Assembly (NCBI GenBank): GCA_963726135.1
Contig: CAVSBE010000008.1
Coordinates: 186,001-250,000 of the forward strand
DNA: 64,000 nt
Source: Bog-473 sp963726135
GTDB lineage: Bacteria > Actinomycetota > Acidimicrobiia > Acidimicrobiales > RAAP-2
Direction: 5' to 3'
How positions within the stretch are numbered: position 1 is the first letter of the stretch; each line of letters opens with the position of its first letter. This document shows, one piece after another, positions 59,068 to 64,000 of this stretch. Below the pieces are notes generated by a model that saw only the letters and a list, made by a program, of their open reading frames with translations, was not told the origin of the DNA and made no database searches. The position numbers and the translations under genes were made by a program.

Positions 59068-59856
59068 GTGCGCGTGCTCGTCACCGGTGCGGCGCGGGCC
59101 ATCGGCCGCGCCACCGTCGAGGTGTTGACCGATCGGGGCCACGAGGTCGTGGCGACGGCGCGGGACGAGAACCTGCTGGCCGGACTGCCGGCGGCCCAGA
59201 CCCTCTCGCTCGACGTCAGCGACCCCGAGTCGGTCCGCCGCGCCGTGGCGGAGGCCGGTGAGCTCGACGCCGTGGTGAACAACGCGGGCCTGACGGGCCA
59301 TGGGCCACTGGAGTCCTACCCGCTCGACGCGTTCGCTCGCGTCCTCGATGTCAACACGCTCGGCCCGTTGCGCATGGCGCAGGCGCTGGTGCCCCAATGG
59401 CGCGAGCGGGGGAGCGGGGTGCTGGTGAACATCAGTTCCGTGCAGGGCAGGATCGGGACGCCGCTCGAGGGTGCCTATGCCGCATCGAAGCACGCGCTCG
59501 AGGCGCTCTCGGAGACCCTGTACTTCGAGCTCGGGCACTTCGGGATCCGGGTGGTCATCGTTGAGCCCGGGTACATCGCGCCGGGGATGAAGCATGAGGC
59601 CGACCATCGCGGGCCGCCCGTCTACGCCGACCTGCACGCCCAGTGGGGCGGGACGGTCTCCGCGCTGACCGGCCCGGCGGGTCGACCCGGTCCCGAAGTG
59701 GTCGGTTCCGCGGTGGCCGATGCCCTGGAGGACCCGTCGACCCCGCTACGGGTTGAGGTGGGGAAGGACGCCGCCATGGTGCTCGAGCTGCGGCGGACGC
59801 TCGGCGACGCGGCGTTCGAGGCGACGATGCGCGACGCTCTGGGGCTGACCTGGTGA
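59068..59856 (+). CDS. SDR-family oxidoreductase
   Basis: 262 residues from GTG 59068, 3 bases after the previous stop. VLVTGAARAIGRATVEVLTDRGHEVVATARD, AVVNNAGLTGHGPLESYPLDAFARVLDVNTLGPLRMAQALVPQWRERGSGVLVNISSVQGRIGTPLEGAYAASKHALEALSETLYFELGHFGIRVVIVEPGYI holds Ser, Tyr-x3-Lys and the Asn. The C-terminus (AADALEDPSTPLRVEVGKDAAMVLELRRTLGD in the pattern VADALEDP...) is that of the SDR group acting on hydroxysteroid- or keto-type substrates. The exact substrate is open. Confidence 0.92.
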   Translation: MRVLVTGAARAIGRATVEVLTDRGHEVVATARDENLLAGLPAAQTLSLDVSDPESVRRAVAEAGELDAVVNNAGLTGHGPLESYPLDAFARVLDVNTLGPLRMAQALVPQWRERGSGVLVNISSVQGRIGTPLEGAYAASKHALEALSETLYFELGHFGIRVVIVEPGYIAPGMKHEADHRGPPVYADLHAQWGGTVSALTGPAGRPGPEVVGSAVADALEDPSTPLRVEVGKDAAMVLELRRTLGDAAFEATMRDALGLTW

Positions 59857-59869
59857 GGGGGGTAGTGCC

Positions 59870-60592
59870 GTGGAGAAGCTGATGTACCTCGCGTGGCTGG
59901 GGGAGGGGAGCACCCGGTCCGAGGTGGCGGACGTGGTGCTCGGCACCGTGGCTGGGGACCTCCTCTCCCTCGACCCGCTACGCCTGACCATCGACGTGTG
60001 GGACCCCGAGAGCGACATCCCGTCTCCGGTGCCCACGCCCGAGGGGGAGACGCCGCTGCACGCGTTGGTCTCCCTGTGGCTCGATGCGGTCGACGGCCGC
60101 GAGCCGTTCGAAAAGGTGCTGGTGGCCGCTACCGAACGCCTGGCCGGCTACTCGGTCGTCGAGTCCCTCTACCGCGACTACGGGGGCAACCGGTGGTCGG
60201 CGGCCCGGGACTGGCCCGACGGCCGGCGCTCTCCCGGGGTGCTGACGGTCGCGCTCCTGGAGCAGCATCCGGACCAGACCTTCGACCAGTGGATGACCAG
60301 GTGGCACTCCCGGATCTCGCCGATCACCGAGTCGATCCAGCCCCGCAGCCGCTACGTGCGCAATGCCGTGTTCCGCGCCCTCACCGGCGGGGCCCCGCCG
60401 GTCGCCGGCATCGTGGAGGAGGCATGGCCGTCCCCGGAGCATGTGACCGATCCCATGCTCTTCTATTGCGCCGACGGCGACCCGGAACGCATGAACGCCC
60501 ACATCACCCAGATGATCGACGAGATCACGGCGTTCGTCGAACTCGACACACTGCGGAGTGTCACCATGAGTGAGTGGATACTGAAGTCATGA
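59870..60592 (+). CDS. EthD-domain-like protein
   Basis: 240 residues from GTG 59870. EKLMYLAWLGEGSTRSEVADVVLGTVAGDLLSLDPLRLTIDVWDPESDIPSPVP and the second half with DQTFDQWMTRWHSRISPITESIQPRSRYVRNAVFRALTG have the features of EthD-type dimeric barrel repeats: W-H near the end of a helix and YVRN after a strand. Related proteins stand in SDR and P450 clusters of actinobacteria that degrade hydrophobic compounds. No catalytic role is proven. The stop overlaps the next ATG (ATGA). Confidence 0.75.
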   Translation: MEKLMYLAWLGEGSTRSEVADVVLGTVAGDLLSLDPLRLTIDVWDPESDIPSPVPTPEGETPLHALVSLWLDAVDGREPFEKVLVAATERLAGYSVVESLYRDYGGNRWSAARDWPDGRRSPGVLTVALLEQHPDQTFDQWMTRWHSRISPITESIQPRSRYVRNAVFRALTGGAPPVAGIVEEAWPSPEHVTDPMLFYCADGDPERMNAHITQMIDEITAFVELDTLRSVTMSEWILKS

Positions 60593-61053
60593 CGCAGAAG
60601 TGGAGCCGGGACGAACTGGAGCGGGCACACCAGCACTACACGGAGACGGCCAACCGCTGTGCAGCCAGCGGGGAGTGGCGAGACTGGGCCCACCTGTTCA
60701 CCGACGACGCCGTGTACCTGGAGCACACGTTCGGCACCTTCCACGGACCCGAGGAGATTTACGCCTGGATCGCGCCCCTCATGGCGGACTGGCCCAATCG
60801 GTTGATGAACTCCTTTCCCCACTCGTGGTGTGTGTGTGACGAGGAGCGCGGCTGGTGGGTCTGCCGAATTGAGAACCGCATGCAGGATCCCGGCGATGGT
60901 TCGGTCCACCAGGCCCACAACATCACGGTGCTGCACTATGCCGGCGACATGAAGTTCTCCTATGAGGAGGACGCCTACAATCCGGCCGCCTTCGGCCCCA
61001 TGATCGAGTCCTGGACCGAGGCGTACACCGCCAACGGCGGGACGCCTCCATGA
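60589..61053 (+). CDS. SnoaL-like/NTF2-fold protein
   Basis: 154 residues from ATG 60589 (ATGA overlap). HQHYTETANRCAASGEWRDWAHLFTDDAVYLEHTFGTFHGPEEIYAWIAPLMADWP is the NTF2-like cone start (W..F..DA.Y.....G...G...I..W), and SVHQAHNITVLHYAGDMKFSYEEDAYNP completes the fold. NTF2-like proteins act as isomerases, dehydratases or binding proteins. Next to two SDRs and an EthD-like protein it might handle a shared ring substrate, which is inference. It is the last gene of the run. Confidence 0.88.
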   Translation: MTQKWSRDELERAHQHYTETANRCAASGEWRDWAHLFTDDAVYLEHTFGTFHGPEEIYAWIAPLMADWPNRLMNSFPHSWCVCDEERGWWVCRIENRMQDPGDGSVHQAHNITVLHYAGDMKFSYEEDAYNPAAFGPMIESWTEAYTANGGTPP

Positions 61054-61101
61054 GCGGCTGCGGCGCCGGGATGATCCGTTGAACTGCAGAGGTCGTGGCC
61101 G

Positions 61102-61539
61102 GTGCCCTACCGTCCCATGACCGAGGAGCATGTGCGAGCGTTCCTGACGGCGCTCCCACCTCGGACCGGCAAGCTGGCCACCGTCCGCGCGGACGGCCGA
61201 CCCCATGTCGCGCCGGTCTGGTTCGATGTCGACGATGACGGTTCGGTGGTCTTCAACACGGGCGAGTCCACGGTGAAAGGCCGGAACCTGTCACGTGACC
61301 CCAGGGCGTCGCTCTGTGTCGACGACGATCGGCCGCCCTTCAGCTTCGTCGTCCTCGAGGGGGTGGTCGAGATCAGCCAGGATCTCGGCGAGATACGACG
61401 GTGGGCCACCCGGATCGGTGGTCGCTACATGGGCGCCGAGCGGGCCGAGGAGTACGGCTCCCGCAACGGCGTGCCGAGCGAATGGGTGGTGCGCCTCCGC
61501 CCCACCAACGTCGTCTCCGCATTCAATCTGGCCGACTGA
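61102..61539 (+). CDS. PPOX-class F420-dependent (or FMN) oxidoreductase
   Basis: 145 residues from GTG 61102; ATG 61117 is an alternative. TGKLATVRADGRPHVAPVWFDVDDDGSVVFNTGESTVKGRNLSRDPRASLCVDDDRPPFSFVVLEGVVEI is the split-barrel flavin-binding motif (LATVRxDGxPHVAPVWF; TxKxRNLxRDPRxxL) of the Rv1155/Rv2074-like family, which binds F420 or other cofactors. It then has RIGGRYMGAERAEEYGSRNG and ends VVRLRPTNVVSAFNL. Function may be reduction of biliverdin-like or quinone-like compounds. Convergent with the mannosyltransferase gene. Confidence 0.92.
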   Translation: MPYRPMTEEHVRAFLTALPPRTGKLATVRADGRPHVAPVWFDVDDDGSVVFNTGESTVKGRNLSRDPRASLCVDDDRPPFSFVVLEGVVEISQDLGEIRRWATRIGGRYMGAERAEEYGSRNGVPSEWVVRLRPTNVVSAFNLAD

Positions 61540-61572
61540 TCTCCGCACTCGACCGTCCGAGTGCGGGTGGCA

Positions 61573-63198
61573 TCAGGTGCCGGCGCCGGCTCCGGCGCCG
61601 GCGTGCGCACCGACTCCAGCCAGAACGCCGTTGCCGGGCGTCAGGCGTGGCAGCCGGGCCCGGCCCCGCCCAGCAGTGAACTGCCCAAGCGGCATGATCG
61701 CCGTGGCGAGGAGCATCGCCACGAGAAGCAGGTCGGTCAGGACGAAGGTGTGGAGAAGCCGGAGGTAGATGCCGTGCACGGCCGTCATCCCGACGAAAGC
61801 CCAGAACGTGCTGATGACGATGAGCGCCGTGCGGAGTCGGCCGAGGGCGGCCGGCGCCAACACGACCACACCCCATGTCACGTACCAGGCCCAGACGATC
61901 GGTCCGAGCAGCGCCAGGACGAGCAGGGTCAGGCCGAGGCAGCAGACGACGCCCACGTCGGGCGAACGGAGGAGGAGCCGGTAGCCCACGTACACGGCAA
62001 TCAGGAGTCCGAGCACGCTGAAGACGGGCCGCACGTCCATGGTGGAGACGGGCACCTGCAGGACATGACTGACGATGGAGACCGACCTTGCCACGACGTT
62101 CACGGGTGTGACACCGGTGAAGGAGGCGTCGGCCGTGGTCGTCGTGCGCACCCACCCCCAGCCCGTCCCCGAGATGAGGGACATCACTTCCATGGTGGCC
62201 AACGCGATCAGGCCGGCGCCCACCGTGTGCCCGATGCGGCGGCGGGTGGACGCGCCGGGACCCGCCCAGACCCATCCGAGGAACAGCACACCGAGGGCGG
62301 CCGGGGACTTCACGCCCGCGGCTAGCGCGCACAGGATGATCCCTGGCACGGTGCCAAAACGTCTGGCGACGGCCAGGCCCGCCATCAAGAGCCCGATCAT
62401 CAACGCCTCGTTGTGTGAACCGGCGACCAGCGACAGGAGCACCAGTGGTGAACCCGCGCCCAGAAGGACCGCGTGCGCCGGGTCGCGTTTGAGCGAGCGG
62501 GCCAGGGCGGGCGTGGCGGCAACGATGAGCGCGATGCCACCGACCTCGAGCAGGCGGAGAAGGACGAGGTCGGCCAGGATCTGGTGCCCCGAGGCCTGGT
62601 CGATCACGCCGTCGGCTGCTAGGAAGGTGGGACCGTAGGGGGACTCGGTCCCCGACCAGACGGTGTCCGCCATGGTGTTGAACGGGGTCGCGCCGAGGAC
62701 CTCGGGCCCATAGGCGTAGGGGTTGATGTGGTGACTCATCATCTCGCCCTGCGCGGCGTAGGTGTAGACGTCCCGGCTGAACAGCGGGGGCGCCAGGAGG
62801 AGCGGCACCGCCCAGATCGTCACCACAAGGACGACCCGCTTGACCGGGAAACCGTTGTGCCTGTTCAAGTGACGGAGGAATCCCAACCACACGCGAGTGA
62901 GGAGGATGAGCCCCCCGAACACCAGAGCGAGGGCGGCCACTGGCGGCAGCGCGTCGTTGGTGCCGAGCGAACCGAACAACCCGCCCGGCATGCCGAAGAA
63001 CCACGCTCCCGGAAGGTGGGTCTCGAAGGACTGTCCACCGAGGACTGAGCCGGCGACGATCGCGGTGGTACCAACGAGACCCAACCCGGCAGTGCGCGCG
63101 ACGCTCAGTCGGAGCGCCGGTTGCGACGGAGTCTCTGTCTCGGCGGTCTCGGGCAATGTCGTGGAGGGGGTGGCAGTGCTCGGTGTGGCGAGCTCCAT
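61573..63198 (-). CDS. membrane mannosyltransferase, MptB-like (polyprenol-phosphate-mannose dependent)
   Basis: 541 residues from ATG 63198, which has AAGGA 7 bases upstream; ATG 63255 gives 19 more residues but lacks a ribosome binding site. About 12-13 hydrophobic segments. The first external loop contains FSRDVYTYAAQGEMMSHHINPYAYGPEVLG, the D-x-Y signature of alpha-1,6-mannosyltransferases of the MptA/MptB (GT-C) group; SGTESPYGPTFL and GSHNEALMIGLLMAGLA are also shared. It adds mannose to a lipid-linked glycan such as lipomannan. The Gly/Ala C-terminal tail is low complexity. Divergent from the sqdB-like gene. Confidence 0.85.
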   Translation of the reverse strand: MELATPSTATPSTTLPETAETETPSQPALRLSVARTAGLGLVGTTAIVAGSVLGGQSFETHLPGAWFFGMPGGLFGSLGTNDALPPVAALALVFGGLILLTRVWLGFLRHLNRHNGFPVKRVVLVVTIWAVPLLLAPPLFSRDVYTYAAQGEMMSHHINPYAYGPEVLGATPFNTMADTVWSGTESPYGPTFLAADGVIDQASGHQILADLVLLRLLEVGGIALIVAATPALARSLKRDPAHAVLLGAGSPLVLLSLVAGSHNEALMIGLLMAGLAVARRFGTVPGIILCALAAGVKSPAALGVLFLGWVWAGPGASTRRRIGHTVGAGLIALATMEVMSLISGTGWGWVRTTTTADASFTGVTPVNVVARSVSIVSHVLQVPVSTMDVRPVFSVLGLLIAVYVGYRLLLRSPDVGVVCCLGLTLLVLALLGPIVWAWYVTWGVVVLAPAALGRLRTALIVISTFWAFVGMTAVHGIYLRLLHTFVLTDLLLVAMLLATAIMPLGQFTAGRGRARLPRLTPGNGVLAGVGAHAGAGAGAGT

Positions 63199-63405
63199 CA
63201 GGGTTTCCTTACCTGCATCCGCGCGGTGGGCCACCGCGGGGGACAAAATCTTCATGAAACTGCAGTGATTCTGACACAGCTGATGCCGATTTTGTGCGTT
63301 CGAAACGATCGTTAACCGGATTCTCAGGCTCGTCCCAGCCTACATGGGAAGACTCTGGCTGTCACGCATGTGAAATCTGGTTGTCACGAAAACGGAAGGT
63401 GGCAG
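63199..63405. promoter_or_regulatory. divergent control region between mannosyltransferase and sqdB-like genes
   Basis: About 200 bases, AT-richer than the surroundings, with TTCATGAAACTGCAGTGATTCTGACACAGCTG split around a palindrome-like CAGCTG and GTTAACCGGATTC. No exact promoter pair was fixed, and no regulator site could be named. Confidence 0.35.
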
Positions 63406-64000
63406 GTGCGAGCTCTGGTCTTGGGGGGCGACGGCTATCTGGGATGGCCCACGGCGCTGCACCTCTCGAGGGCGGGCTACGAGGTCGGGGTGGCCGACAA
63501 TTTCGCCCGGCGGGGCTACGACCTCGAGATGGGGGTGGACTCCCTCGTGCCCATCGCCTCGCTGCACCGGCGGGTGGACTGCTGGGAGCAGGTCTCGGGC
63601 AAGCGCCTCGACGTCTTCATCGGCGACCTGACCGAAGAGGAGTTCGTCTACGACATGGTGGCGGGCTTCCGGCCCGACGCCATCGTCCACTTCGCCGAGC
63701 AGCGGAGTGCCCCGTACTCCATGGTCGACCGCAAGCACGCGGTCTATACCCAGGTGAACAACGTGGTCGGCACGCTCAACCTGCTCTATGCCATCGCGGA
63801 CGTGGACCCGTCGATCCACCTCGTGAAGTTGGGGACGATGGGGGAGTACGGCACCCCCAACATCGACATCGAAGAGGGCTACATAGAGATCACCCATCGC
63901 GGACGCACCGACGTCCTGCCCTTCCCGAAGCAGCCGGGGAGCTTTTACCACCTGTCCAAGGTCCACGACAGCCACAACATTGCCTTTTGCTGCCGGGCCT
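63406..64000 (+). CDS. sqdB: UDP-sulfoquinovose synthase (SQD1/SqdB family), C-terminus cut by window edge
   Basis: From GTG 63406, with GGAAGGTGG upstream, to the right edge without a stop (198 residues). RALVLGGDGYLGWPTALHLSRAGYEV is the NAD-binding start; then DSLVPIASLHRRVDCWEQVSGKRLDVFIGDL, AIVHFAEQRSAPYSMVDRKHAVYTQVNNVVGTLNLLYAI, VKLGTMGEYGTPNIDIEEGYIEITHRGRTD and FPKQPGSFYHLSKVHDSHN with the catalytic Tyr-x3-Lys (YHLSK). These match plant and bacterial SQD1 almost segment by segment. It converts UDP-glucose and sulfite to UDP-sulfoquinovose, the head-group donor of sulfolipid. The mannosyltransferase gene lies in the opposite direction. Confidence 0.95.
   Translation, partial: MRALVLGGDGYLGWPTALHLSRAGYEVGVADNFARRGYDLEMGVDSLVPIASLHRRVDCWEQVSGKRLDVFIGDLTEEEFVYDMVAGFRPDAIVHFAEQRSAPYSMVDRKHAVYTQVNNVVGTLNLLYAIADVDPSIHLVKLGTMGEYGTPNIDIEEGYIEITHRGRTDVLPFPKQPGSFYHLSKVHDSHNIAFCCRA

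Overview
The window is high-GC DNA from an actinobacterium. Supporting traits are many GTG starts, GTGA/ATGA stop-start overlaps, a WhiB-family protein, a mycothiol-type DsbA oxidoreductase, a PPOX/F420-type flavin protein, a Ser/Thr kinase and an MptB-like mannosyltransferase. The L,D-transpeptidase with tandem GYWLVASDGGIF-type repeats suggests an uncultured Acidimicrobiia-like lineage; this placement is inference.

Layout. 1-10.5 kb is host chromosome: a degenerate D-Ala-D-Ala carboxypeptidase-like protein (cut by the left edge), a PQQ-propeller lipoprotein, a DMT transporter, a flavoprotein, a sulfotransferase-like protein, a frameshifted Ser/Thr kinase, an MBL hydrolase and glutamine synthetase I (glnA). 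10.47-28.30 kb is an integrated element of about 17.8 kb, bounded by a perfect 26-bp direct repeat of the last 26 bases of glnA, with a tyrosine integrase just inside the left end. It carries divergent regulators (XRE-type repressor, excisionase-like HTH), a replication-initiator-like protein with iteron-like repeats, a SWIM protein, an HNH nuclease, both terminase subunits and a run of small translationally coupled genes. No portal, capsid or tail gene is recognisable, so it looks like a phage satellite or a strongly reduced prophage. Its right half is cargo: a K+ channel with a membrane partner, a secreted DUF732 plus Ltp-repeat protein, a secreted YVTN-PKD protein, a broken IS110-type transposase, an IS5-type insertion inside a membrane-protein gene, small Cys/His proteins and a WhiB-like protein lacking one cluster cysteine.

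28.3-64 kb is host chromosome again. It holds an L,D-transpeptidase, a 2-hydroxyacid dehydrogenase, beta-carbonic anhydrase and a CaiB-type CoA transferase, followed by a long catabolic and redox region: acyl-CoA dehydrogenase, two P450s, haloalkane dehalogenase, flavin monooxygenase, aldehyde dehydrogenase, nitronate monooxygenase, nitroreductase, several SDRs, sulfatase, and SnoaL-like and EthD-like proteins. Ribose-5-phosphate isomerase, TrmO and an ArsR-type regulator with divergent promoters lie among these. The right end has an MptB-like mannosyltransferase divergent from a UDP-sulfoquinovose synthase gene (cut by the edge), which points to glycolipid or sulfolipid synthesis.

Several host genes (kinase, FAD disulfide reductase, phosphotransferase, aldehyde dehydrogenase, sulfatase) are broken only by 1-2 base shifts, often at G/C runs. 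Sequence error is a real alternative to true gene decay for these. No tRNA, rRNA or CRISPR array was seen.
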